DNA of 61,141 nt, taken from positions 1 through 61,141 of the forward strand of contig NZ_JACXXN010000033.1 in the NCBI RefSeq assembly GCF_014904695.1. Reading direction: 5' to 3'. Below are positions 1 through 7,634 of this stretch, piece by piece. The first letter of the stretch is position 1. Each line of letters opens with the position of its first letter. The DNA comes from Nostoc sp. MG11 (GTDB lineage Bacteria; Cyanobacteriota; Cyanobacteriia; Cyanobacteriales; Nostocaceae). The position numbers were made by a program, and so were the translations under genes. Below the pieces are notes generated by a model that ran no database searches, was not told where the DNA came from, and saw only the letters and a program-made list of their open reading frames with translations.

Positions 1-74
1 TCTACTATTTTTGAACGCAAATCGATGGAGTACGCTTTCATTGTCATTCTCGATGCACTAATATTTACTGTACC

Positions 75-1430
75 TCATTTACCTCGAAACTGCTGTAACA
101 TTGTTGCTGCAAAAGCGGTTTTTACTTCATCCACCTCACTTGACTCATCCAACTTCATTTGCAAAAATTGCCGAATCAGTGGATATAGACGATATATTCC
201 TTTAGCCTGAGATTTTAATAAATGCAGTTTACACAATTCAGCTATAGCTTTCTCGCAGAGTTCTTGTTCATCATCATCTTCTATCCGCTCAACAAATAAC
301 GGAATATCAGCCAAAGCAAACAAACTCAGCCAACAGCCTAATTCTTGTGCATTTTCATCCAACTGTTCCCAACTCAATGCAAAAGCTTCAGCCACGCCAT
401 ATTCATAACGCATCAATGGGTTAGCCTTGGCGACTGCTTCGTGTTCCAGTCGCTTTTTCTCCAGCCGCTTCAGCAGTGTCTCCAAAGACAAATCTGGCAT
501 TTTATCCAGATATCGCCCCACTAACTCTAATGCCAAAGGCAAATATCCCAAGAATTTACAAATTCTTCTCGCAACCCAAGCCTCCTGTTGCAGTCGTTCT
601 CTGTCAACCAGCGATTTTAATAATTTCATCGCCGCCAATGGTTTGAGAACACCCAAAGGTAATTGTGACAAAGTTCTATCAAATCCCTGGCGCGTTGTCA
701 GCAAGATTTTAAACCGGAGTGATTCTGGGGGTAGATAACGCTGAACCTGTTTTTTGTAGTCAGTGACATCATCAAACACCAGCAGTACTTCACCTTGTTG
801 CCAATTTTGCCAGCAGTACTTCAGCCTATCTGCTAATTCCCAGTTGTCCGGTGCAATGAGTTTAAATTTCAATTCAGCAAATCTGAGAATCTGAATTCCC
901 ACATCTATTCCCTGTGCTGATAACCAGCAAACCCCACCTTGATAATTCTGCAAATGCTGTTTGGCGTATTGGGTAGCGAGTTCAGTTTTGCCTACTCCAC
1001 CCATACCCGCCACAGCTACAATGGCAACTTCCTGAAATGTTTGTAATTGCTGGTGCAGGTTTTGTAGTTCCGCCTCACGTCCCACAAATTTTTCAAATGG
1101 GACAGCAGGGGGAATATTTTGATGAATTTCTTTAATTGTGGGGTGGGCATCTTGCCCGCCATTATATTTCCTTGTCAGGCAAGCCCGTAACTTTTCTAGC
1201 TTACCCCGCCTTTCAGAATTGGCTAACTCAGGATAACTCTGGGCGAATTTGTCATAAACCTCAGTCATCCGTTTTTTGAAAGCAGCAGCGCCGATGTTCA
1301 ACTCGCTGGCAACTTTTGCCTCACTCTTACCTGAGTTTTCAGTCTTCAAACGCTCTACAAAAGCTGCCGTTTGCTCTGGAGATAAGCTATGAGTAGCAGC
1401 TTCTTGTGCTAGAAAATCAGCCCATTGCAT
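75..1430 (-). CDS. NB-ARC domain ATPase, short form without C-terminal repeats
   Basis: A STAND-class P-loop ATPase (AP-ATPase/NB-ARC). These proteins act as nucleotide-driven switches in signalling or defence. Visible parts in order: an N-terminal helical, HTH-like region (about residues 1-90) that probably recruits partners; a linker with FVGREAEL near 116-122; the P-loop GMGGVGKT at 142-149; a Walker B strand LLVFDDV; a sensor-like LLTTRQ; the GLPLA-equivalent LPLALEL; and a winged-helix segment to the C-terminus. Relatives in Nostoc usually continue into WD40, TPR or similar sensor repeats. This one ends after 451 residues, so it is either a naturally short form or a truncated gene. The substrate and signal cannot be told from sequence. 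No obvious operon partner lies within the window. Confidence 0.85.
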   Translation of the reverse strand: MQWADFLAQEAATHSLSPEQTAAFVERLKTENSGKSEAKVASELNIGAAAFKKRMTEVYDKFAQSYPELANSERRGKLEKLRACLTRKYNGGQDAHPTIKEIHQNIPPAVPFEKFVGREAELQNLHQQLQTFQEVAIVAVAGMGGVGKTELATQYAKQHLQNYQGGVCWLSAQGIDVGIQILRFAELKFKLIAPDNWELADRLKYCWQNWQQGEVLLVFDDVTDYKKQVQRYLPPESLRFKILLTTRQGFDRTLSQLPLGVLKPLAAMKLLKSLVDRERLQQEAWVARRICKFLGYLPLALELVGRYLDKMPDLSLETLLKRLEKKRLEHEAVAKANPLMRYEYGVAEAFALSWEQLDENAQELGCWLSLFALADIPLFVERIEDDDEQELCEKAIAELCKLHLLKSQAKGIYRLYPLIRQFLQMKLDESSEVDEVKTAFAATMLQQFRGK

Positions 1431-1565
1431 AGACGGCTTGTGAGATTTCTTCTCGATTCTACTTAATTTCTACTTTATCTCTACTTTGTCTACATCTTTA
1501 GGGAATCTCCTCTCTTCAACGCAGAAATATCATTTGCATAGAAACATTTAAAAGAGGTTCAAGCC

Positions 1566-1826
1566 GTGAAAACTGCCTTAACAACTCCAGTCAACTCCAA
1601 TCAAACTACTCAAACTTCCCAATTGATCCCCGTCTCGTCAACATCGCTAGAGAAACCATCTACCTGGATGCGAGACGGGTACAGTCCTACTGAAATCATC
1701 CTTGCAATGGCAATTTTGACTTCATTATCGATTGGGGGAATTGCTACTGTGATAGTTGCGATTACGGGTTTAGTCAAAACTCTAGTACCCGTGATGGTGC
1801 GCCCGACAAGCGAAAAAACTAAGTAG
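1566..1826 (+). CDS. small single-pass membrane protein, unknown function
   Basis: An 86-residue ORF starting at GTG, with a GAGG purine stretch about 10 bases upstream. The N-terminal 50 residues are polar and rich in Ser, Thr and Gln. A strongly hydrophobic stretch of about 30 residues follows (AILTSLSIGGIATVIVAITG), and then a short basic tail (RPTSEKTK). The pattern predicts one transmembrane helix. It is divergent from the NB-ARC gene and convergent with the creatininase gene, 13 bp from its stop. I do not recognise a family. Confidence 0.5.
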   Translation: MKTALTTPVNSNQTTQTSQLIPVSSTSLEKPSTWMRDGYSPTEIILAMAILTSLSIGGIATVIVAITGLVKTLVPVMVRPTSEKTK

Positions 1827-1839
1827 CTCTTGCCTTTCT

Positions 1840-2586
1840 TTAATCTGCGTTCACAAATTCCAAATAATCATTGCTAAGCTCCTTCACCGCCAAGTCATAG
1901 AATTGCTTCCCATGTTCCGGTGTAGCCAAGCTAGGATTTGATCCCATGCGTCCATCTGGGTAATGCGCTCGAAAGTTAGCAGCACCATAAATTCTGTGTC
2001 CAGTTCCAACTTCTGGTGAGAGGGGTGCTTGCTTAATCGCCTCTGGATAAACGTATTGGGTGAGCGCTACTTCACTTGGGGTGGCATGAGAGCCTTCTTG
2101 GTTGCCATATAATTCTTTAGCAAGCTTATAAACAGAACCGCACATAAACCAGTTAGCCACTTGACATTGCACCCGTTGGGCATTCGCAATCTGCAAATCT
2201 TCTAAGTGGGCGTAAGTTTCCGAGAAAGCAGCTTTGAGAGTAGCAATATTGCCGCCGTGTCCGTTGATAAAGTAGAACTTGGTAAAACCAGCTTTAGCTA
2301 AACAAGTTACATACTCTTGAACTACCCGAATCAAAGTACTGGGACGCAGACTGATTGTCCCAGGAAAGGCGGTGTGGTGCAGTGCCATCCCCACATTGAT
2401 TGTAGGGCCAACGATCGCCTGGGTTGCATCACCGACACCACGGGCGATCGCTTCTGCACAAATCGCATCAGTGCCAATTAATCCCGTTGGCCCATGTTGC
2501 TCAGTGGAACCAATAGGTAAAATAATACCCTGAGACTGCTGTAGATAAGCTTCGACTTCCTGCCAAGTACTTAAATGAAGTAACAT
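1840..2586 (-). CDS. creatininase-family amidohydrolase
   Basis: A member of the creatinine amidohydrolase (creatininase/MftE-like) superfamily. These are metal-dependent enzymes that open cyclic amides or cleave small amide bonds. The metal-binding signature is visible: E29 and H31 in GSTEQHGP, D40 in GTDAIC, and the NGHGGN motif at 108-113. The length (248 aa) is normal for the family. Cyanobacterial members are widespread and their substrate is generally unknown, so true creatininase activity should not be assumed. The ATG start is followed at once by a typical N-terminus. It stands alone with a 730-bp empty region upstream. Confidence 0.85.
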   Translation of the reverse strand: MLLHLSTWQEVEAYLQQSQGIILPIGSTEQHGPTGLIGTDAICAEAIARGVGDATQAIVGPTINVGMALHHTAFPGTISLRPSTLIRVVQEYVTCLAKAGFTKFYFINGHGGNIATLKAAFSETYAHLEDLQIANAQRVQCQVANWFMCGSVYKLAKELYGNQEGSHATPSEVALTQYVYPEAIKQAPLSPEVGTGHRIYGAANFRAHYPDGRMGSNPSLATPEHGKQFYDLAVKELSNDYLEFVNAD

Positions 2587-3320
2587 TTTTTATAATTTTC
2601 CTCATTAAAATTGCGGTAGGAAACAACCTTTGCTTGATAGATCACATCTTCTATGATTAATTCCCCACTAGTACAATTATGAACTCTCTATCTTTCACAT
2701 GGAGTTAATCACTATGAAATATCGTTATTTCTGCCAAATTTTGATTGGGTTAAGGTAGATTCTTGCTCTACAATAGTCTTTTCATCACACCATTTTTGGC
2801 GTGACATTATGTATTAAATCAAACTTCTCAAATGAGCAAGCGCTATTTTTAGCATTCATTCTACCAAAAAAAATAATGGTAATGAAAGTATCGACAGATA
2901 TATTTTAAAAAGTTTCCGGCGATTATTTTTTCAGTTTATTAAAAATGATTTATCTATCACTTTTGTTAACAATCAGATAAAATCTATTAACCTTAATTTC
3001 AATAGCAATTTTAATGAATATCCAGGCAGCAAGAATTACGACAAAGATGAAGCCACAAAATCCTACAATTATACTTTGGGCTGTTAGCCATCAATTTAGC
3101 AATAATTAGTAATAAATTTCTGCCAAATATTATTTAGGGGATGAAGTTGCAACGAGTTTTGTAATATACGGATACAAGTAGTTTACTAATGCCACTTTAT
3201 CCTACGACTCTCGTTGCGAACCTCCCTACAATCAAAATCTGAACTGAGTTATGAGATGTTTGGGTTTTAGAAAACAAAGCAGATAAAAATGCTTCGGAAC
3301 CAGCACATCTCTACTTTTGA
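2587..3320. other. intergenic region, nothing recognised
   Basis: About 730 bp, AT-rich, without a convincing ORF or RNA gene. It contains A/T tracts and a few very short frames with no ribosome binding site. It is the common upstream region for the creatininase gene on its left and receives the 3' end of the cupin gene on its right. Confidence 0.5.
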
Positions 3321-3593
3321 TTAATCAAAGTAATAATGTTTTTTCACGTCACTTGTTATTTCCCATACACAGGACATACCAGCAGGAAAAGTTACTAAAT
3401 CGCTTTTACCCATCTGCACTGGCTGTCCACCATCAGGAGTAACAGTTACATCACCTTCTAAAAAGTAACAAGTTTCTTGAGAATCATACGTCCAAGGAAA
3501 CTTTGATATTTCCTTTTTCCAAATTGCCCATTTGGACACACCTAATTGATTAAGACGCTCTTGACTGGGTTGATGCTCAATTTTAATTTCCAT
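3321..3593 (-). CDS. cupin domain protein (Cupin_3/DUF861 type)
   Basis: A 90-residue single-cupin protein. A six-stranded cupin core can be followed through TCYFLEGDVTVTPDGG, the turn QPVQMGKSDLVTFPAGM and the closing CVWEI...KKHYYFD. This is the EutQ-like Cupin_3 fold, a small beta barrel that often binds a metal or small ligand; the ligand is unknown here. The internal ATG (MEIKIEHQPS) was chosen as the start because it matches the family N-terminus. The longer in-frame extension to 3644 would overlap the upstream gene. With the internal start it lies 22 bp downstream of the nitrogenase-family gene and is probably co-transcribed with it. Confidence 0.75.
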   Translation of the reverse strand: MEIKIEHQPSQERLNQLGVSKWAIWKKEISKFPWTYDSQETCYFLEGDVTVTPDGGQPVQMGKSDLVTFPAGMSCVWEITSDVKKHYYFD

Positions 3594-3615
3594 GCCATGT
3601 TTACTTTGGTTATTT

Positions 3616-3987
3616 TCAGCAGTAGGACTGAATATCTTCTCCACACTGATCTACTAAATAACACAAAGCGCGAAAACGCAAGCCTACAAGTTGATCATAA
3701 AGGGGATTGAGCTTGCACATGGGGGGAATATGTCCAATTTTGCGACCAAACAGCATCACATCACGCTCAAAGGGACACTGAGCAGGAATCAGTTTAGCAA
3801 TAAACTTAGCTAATTTAGGATTCGGAATTTCGAGTTTGTCAAGCCATATACGTAATGGTTGCAGTAAATCTAATTTAGGCTGAGCAAACTTGTTTTTAGC
3901 CCCTACTTTCTGGTTTTCTCCTACAGCATTAATAAAAGCAGGGAAAACAATACGCCGATTATTTGTTTTGATCATTGTTGTAAGCAA
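3616..3987 (-). CDS. Mo-dependent nitrogenase C-terminal-family protein
   Basis: A 123-residue protein resembling the small cyanobacterial family annotated as 'Mo-dependent nitrogenase, C-terminal'. Its hallmark is a basic helical region (LQPLRIWLDKLEIP), then IPAQCPFERDV, GRKIGHIPPMCKLNPLYDQL and a C-terminal LRFRALCYL. Despite the name it is not a nitrogenase subunit; the family is common in cyanobacteria and its role is not established. Cysteines in AQCPF, PPMCKL, ALCYL, DQCGE and the final residue could bind metal, but this is inference. A perfect 15-bp inverted repeat lies 65-107 bp upstream of its start and may be regulatory. Confidence 0.7.
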   Translation of the reverse strand: MLTTMIKTNNRRIVFPAFINAVGENQKVGAKNKFAQPKLDLLQPLRIWLDKLEIPNPKLAKFIAKLIPAQCPFERDVMLFGRKIGHIPPMCKLNPLYDQLVGLRFRALCYLVDQCGEDIQSYC

Positions 3988-4832
3988 GGTTTTCCTTGTG
4001 TTGATAAACTATTCGCCAATTTGAGATGTTACTGGGCAACATATTTCTGTCATTTGTTTTGTGCTTATATATATGAAACAAGCACAAAACAAATAATTAA
4101 CATGGAGTTTTGGAACAGGTAAATGGTTTAACTAATTGATATTTAAACCCACCAAATTATGAATAACTGTCCCACTAAATACAAAATAACAAAGAAATTA
4201 TAAAAATGGTATTTCTTTAACTTATTAATTGCTGACACCCAAAAGAGCAATGTCATATCTTGAATATAAATGTTTGGTTTTGAAACTACACAGTACCTTG
4301 AGATGTACTTTTGCAGACAAAATTGCGGTTTTGCTCTGACTCCAGCTAGAGATTCTAGGATTAGCCCTTCATGAAAACAGATTCTAGGGTATTGAGTATC
4401 AAATGAAATGTCATGGATGTTACATAAACTGACCTGGATATTATTTAATAAGTTGCAAAACCCGGTTTGATAAGTACAAGCTAATACATTTGTGCAATGA
4501 ACTGTAATTTAGGTAAAAATGGTTACAGAAATCTGGAAAGAATACTGTGTTTGAACCCAAATAAGACCGAAAATTTAGAGCTTGGTCTACCAATATTTGT
4601 TGACAAAGCTACTATTGTATATGTTCCTATAAAAAAACTATCTTTGGTGATGCCAGCTGCGGGCTATGCCTACGCAGCTGTAAACGACGTAATTGCTATG
4701 GTCGGTGGTAAAAAAGAAATATGGCGATCGCATTATTAATCAGTTAATCAGCAGTAACAGAAACGACAATTTTAAGCCTATACCTTAGCGAAACCTCGCT
4801 ACTAAACTATTCTAGAGCAAGTTTAGCGCTCC
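3988..4832. other. long intergenic region with one doubtful short ORF
   Basis: Apart from the inverted repeat, this 845-bp stretch shows no convincing gene. An 80-codon ORF at 4497-4739 on the plus strand has no clear ribosome binding site. Its second half passes through a small palindromic repeat (around 4655-4680, CAGCTGCGGGC ... CTACGCAGCTG) and a HIP1-like site, so it is more likely chance coding through repeat DNA. The last 90 bp carry short direct elements before the HAD gene. Confidence 0.4.
4052..4094. promoter_or_regulatory. perfect 15-bp inverted repeat, possible operator or hairpin
   Basis: Two perfectly complementary 15-base arms (4052-4066 and 4080-4094; one arm reads ATTTGTTTTGTGCTT) are separated by 13 AT-rich bases. 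It lies upstream of the minus-strand nitrogenase-family gene. No T-run follows either arm closely, so a simple terminator is less likely than an operator or a structured leader. Function is inferred only from position and symmetry. Confidence 0.4.
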
Positions 4833-5657
4833 CTAACTTCTGGGTATTTCCAAGCTTTTTAGAAGATAACTAGATAATTCACAAAATCCTTCTCCTTCGG
4901 CAGATGTAGTTACATAAGCAGGCTGATATTGCAATTTATTGACATATTCCAGCACATTTGCCACGCCCACAGAAACCGGAAAATAACTCTGATTAAACAA
5001 GCTTTCATCATTGGGGCTATCGCCAACGGTGACAATTTGTTCTGGCGAATACTCCAGCAAGTATTCACGCAATACCTGCAACAAGCCCAGAGCCTTATCT
5101 TGCCCTTGGGGTTTAATATGGCACTGCACATTGCTGTAGGTGAATCCCCAACCCATCTGCTGACAAAGATTATCCAGGGTTTGTAGTTCACTAAAACTCA
5201 AAGCAGCTACATCAAAAGTCCAGTCAGTAATGCGAAAGCAATTGTCAGCAGATTCCTGAATTTGGGGAAATTTGGTTTGTAATTGCTTAAAAGCTGTAGC
5301 CAAATGCTGGCGATGTTCAGCTAAATCGGGAATAGGTGTTAAGGTTAGTGGTTTCTGGTTCTTGGATGGAAAGAATAAACCGCCATTTTCTGCCATAGCC
5401 CCTGCAATCGGCATCAAGCTACTCAATCCACTTACCCAACCGGCTGAACGTCCCGTGACAATTAGCACTTGGATGCCAGATGCAGCTAAATCCTCCAGCG
5501 CTTGCAAGAGTGTAGCAGTAAATTTTCCTCGTTTAGTTAGAGTGCCATCCATATCTGTGGCAACAAGACGAATATTGCTCAAGCAAGTAGATGAAATCTC
5601 AGACAAGGGTCTTAGGTTTGTTGAACCCCCAGCAGGGACGCTCAAGTGTCTGGACAT
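4833..5657 (-). CDS. HAD-IIB family phosphatase (sugar-phosphate type)
   Basis: A haloacid-dehalogenase-superfamily hydrolase, 274 aa. Motif I is ATDMDGTLTKRG (nucleophile D35, acid/base D37). Motif II is VLIVTGRS. The cap domain follows an ENGG stretch, and motif IV is VTVGDSPNDESLF near residue 210. The IIB cap and these motifs resemble mannosyl-3-phosphoglycerate, sucrose-phosphate and Cof-type phosphatases. The exact sugar phosphate cannot be decided. About 30 residues precede the core; no closer Met is available, so the upstream ATG is used. It is divergent from the 5763 gene with a short shared upstream region. Confidence 0.8.
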   Translation of the reverse strand: MSRHLSVPAGGSTNLRPLSEISSTCLSNIRLVATDMDGTLTKRGKFTATLLQALEDLAASGIQVLIVTGRSAGWVSGLSSLMPIAGAMAENGGLFFPSKNQKPLTLTPIPDLAEHRQHLATAFKQLQTKFPQIQESADNCFRITDWTFDVAALSFSELQTLDNLCQQMGWGFTYSNVQCHIKPQGQDKALGLLQVLREYLLEYSPEQIVTVGDSPNDESLFNQSYFPVSVGVANVLEYVNKLQYQPAYVTTSAEGEGFCELSSYLLKSLEIPRS

Positions 5658-5762
5658 ATGCAGTTTGAGAAAAGCTGTAAAAAATATTAATGGTACAGCA
5701 AGATGGTATTCAAGATTTGGGCATCCTAAAAATCAGGAGTCAAGTTTTTCAGTTTGTCAACT

Positions 5763-6584
5763 ATGCTCACTTCGATGTTTCTTGCCCAATCCCCAGGGTC
5801 AAAGACTAAAAAGGCATTTCAGGAAGTGCCAACAAGCGATCCTCAAACACCACCTTTTTTAGTGATAACCTCTGGAGGGTTGGCTTTAGCGGTGATTGCT
5901 TTGATTGTGTATAGCAAACTCCAGATGAATCAGCTGGAGAAAAAAATCAGGTTTGAAAAATTCCGCGTGCGAGAACTAGATAAAAAGTTTAAGCTGGCGC
6001 TAGAAACAATTCGCAAAATGGAAACTAATCCCGATTTGGTCAACTCACGGGACTTTAACCTAGATTATCTGCGAATGCGGATGTCAGAGGAGGTGTTTCA
6101 TTTTGCAATCCTTAATCAAGTTAAGATCAAGGTCAAAGATAAAATTTCTCAAGCTCTGCGTCCAAATCAAGCTCAACAAGGAACATTAGGAATTGCTAAT
6201 AGTACTGGACGACAGGTCGATGAAACTTTTGATGTAGAGTATGAAACTGGTAGCCCAACGAACCCTGCTAAGCGAGTACTGTTTCGCATCCAAATCCGGT
6301 TAATGAAGTTACCGACGCAAGCGACTTCTGCAACTATTAGCCAAATTATTGACTGCATTGAAACTTACCTGAGTCCAATAGAAGATGAAGATACTTGGCA
6401 ACCGACAATTCAAGGTCGGATTGCTTCCATGCATTGGGATCAAAAGGCTAAACCTACACCTCTTTTAGTGCTAGAACAATCGAATGAAGGCGTGAATGTG
6501 ACTTTTCGCACTAGTCGCCAACCAAATGCTCCAACTCAACCTCAGCAACCTGGAATCAAAAAATCAGGCTCGGCTAGACAATAG
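5763..6584 (+). CDS. conserved cyanobacterial single-pass membrane protein, unknown function
   Basis: About 273 residues. A transmembrane helix near residues 33-50 (LVITSGGLALAVIALIVY) is followed by a charged, helical, probably coiled-coil stretch (QLEKKIRFEKFRVRELDKKF). A soluble domain rich in beta structure follows (VEYETGSPTNPAKRVLFRIQI), ending in a Gln/Pro-rich tail. The architecture suggests an anchored protein with its main domain on one side of the membrane. I recognise it only as a conserved cyanobacterial hypothetical. A TTG start at 5754 would add three residues and lies nearer the CAGGAG stretch at 5734; the ATG at 5763 is also possible. Confidence 0.6.
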   Translation: MLTSMFLAQSPGSKTKKAFQEVPTSDPQTPPFLVITSGGLALAVIALIVYSKLQMNQLEKKIRFEKFRVRELDKKFKLALETIRKMETNPDLVNSRDFNLDYLRMRMSEEVFHFAILNQVKIKVKDKISQALRPNQAQQGTLGIANSTGRQVDETFDVEYETGSPTNPAKRVLFRIQIRLMKLPTQATSATISQIIDCIETYLSPIEDEDTWQPTIQGRIASMHWDQKAKPTPLLVLEQSNEGVNVTFRTSRQPNAPTQPQQPGIKKSGSARQ

Positions 6585-6792
6585 ACCTGCTTTAAAACTT
6601 TGTTTTCAGTATTCCTTGTGATTCGCTAGATTAAATATTCTTATTGACTAAAAACACTGTAACGATGATACGGAATTATTTTGAGCGCTTTGGCAAGTTT
6701 TAAGTAAATAATTTGACATACGTAATCCACAAATAAGTGTGTATAATTCTGTAATTAGGTATTAAAATTTACAGACTTTTAATTGTTATTTC

Positions 6793-7218
6793 ATGTTGAA
6801 GCTAGTACCAGTTACCTTAATAGCAACAGTTCTCAGCCTTGCATTAATAGACAACCCCAGCGCTACATTGGCTGGAACCTGCGCTTCTAAGTGCGGTTCA
6901 CGCCCAGTTCAGTTTATACCTGGTCAACGTGTCCGCTTGGAAGTGGTAAATACCACATCTGGCTTAGTAAAACTAGAGAAACTGCAAGGAACCGCTGCAA
7001 TTCCCTTGCAACCTCGGCAGAAATTACAATTGGAGCAAGAAGACGGTACACAACCAAATGTCTCTCTTGTATTCTGGGATGAAACAGGGTTGCCACTCCA
7101 AGCAGTTGTTTCTAAACTAAACTTTGGTACATTACGTCTAGAAATCCGTCCTGGTAATAGTTACCCAGGCGATCGCTCTCTCTACATACTCAACGATGGT
7201 CGCGTAAACGTATTTTAA
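6793..7218 (+). CDS. small exported protein, unknown function
   Basis: 141 aa with a clear signal peptide: basic start MLK, hydrophobic core [16 protein letters not shown] and a likely cleavage after ATLA. The mature part begins with two close cysteines (TCASKCGS) and then consists of short beta-strand-like stretches, suggesting a small periplasmic beta domain. A HIP1 site lies near the 3' end. It ends 10 bp before the next gene, so the two may be co-transcribed. Family not recognised. Confidence 0.65.
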   Translation: MLKLVPVTLIATVLSLALIDNPSATLAGTCASKCGSRPVQFIPGQRVRLEVVNTTSGLVKLEKLQGTAAIPLQPRQKLQLEQEDGTQPNVSLVFWDETGLPLQAVVSKLNFGTLRLEIRPGNSYPGDRSLYILNDGRVNVF

Positions 7219-7228
7219 AACCCACATT

Positions 7229-7519
7229 ATGATTTTGGAAGCAGTAATGCTCAGCGTAAAAAATACTACAGAGCAAGATTTTGAAAGCGCTTTCCAACAA
7301 GCCTCAGATCTGATTTCGTCGATGCATGGTTATATATCCCATGAACTCCATAAATGTCTTGAAGTTAGAGGCAAATATTTATTGTTGGTGAGATGGGAAA
7401 CTTTAGAGGCGCACACAGTCGGATTTAGAGGATCTCCTGAATATCAGGAATGGAAACAACTTCTGCATCATTTTTACGATCCATTTCCGATAGTTGAACA
7501 TTTTGAACTCATCTTATAA
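7229..7519 (+). CDS. antibiotic biosynthesis monooxygenase (ABM) domain protein
   Basis: A 96-residue single-domain protein of the dimeric alpha/beta-barrel ABM superfamily. Visible markers are an N-terminal strand (EAVMLSVK), an amphipathic helix ([16 protein letters not shown]), the HGYISHEL strand, [13 protein letters not shown] and [14 protein letters not shown]. Relatives include heme-degrading and quinol-oxidising enzymes, but most cyanobacterial copies are uncharacterised and no catalytic residue can be assigned here. A second in-frame Met at residue 7 is an alternative start. A strong hairpin with a T-run follows. Confidence 0.75.
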   Translation: MILEAVMLSVKNTTEQDFESAFQQASDLISSMHGYISHELHKCLEVRGKYLLLVRWETLEAHTVGFRGSPEYQEWKQLLHHFYDPFPIVEHFELIL

Positions 7520-7566
7520 AGTAAACAGCTGGTAGAGTTTTTTGACTTTTGGGTATAAGTAACCAG

Positions 7567-7593
7567 AAGGGTGAAGCCATACTTCACCCTTTT
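7567..7593 (+). terminator. Rho-independent terminator candidate
   Basis: The arms AAGGGTGAAG (7567-7576) and CTTCACCCTT (7582-7591) are perfectly complementary with a 5-base loop and are followed by a short T-run. Position is about 50 bp after the ABM gene stop. Confidence 0.75.
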
Positions 7594-7634
7594 GACTGTA
7601 AGCTAATACCTGATAGCTGACAGCTAATAGCTAA

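Noticed and set aside
4497-4739. 80-codon plus-strand ORF as a gene
   Set aside because: It has no ribosome binding site, no family resemblance, and part of it is encoded by a palindromic repeat and a HIP1-type site.
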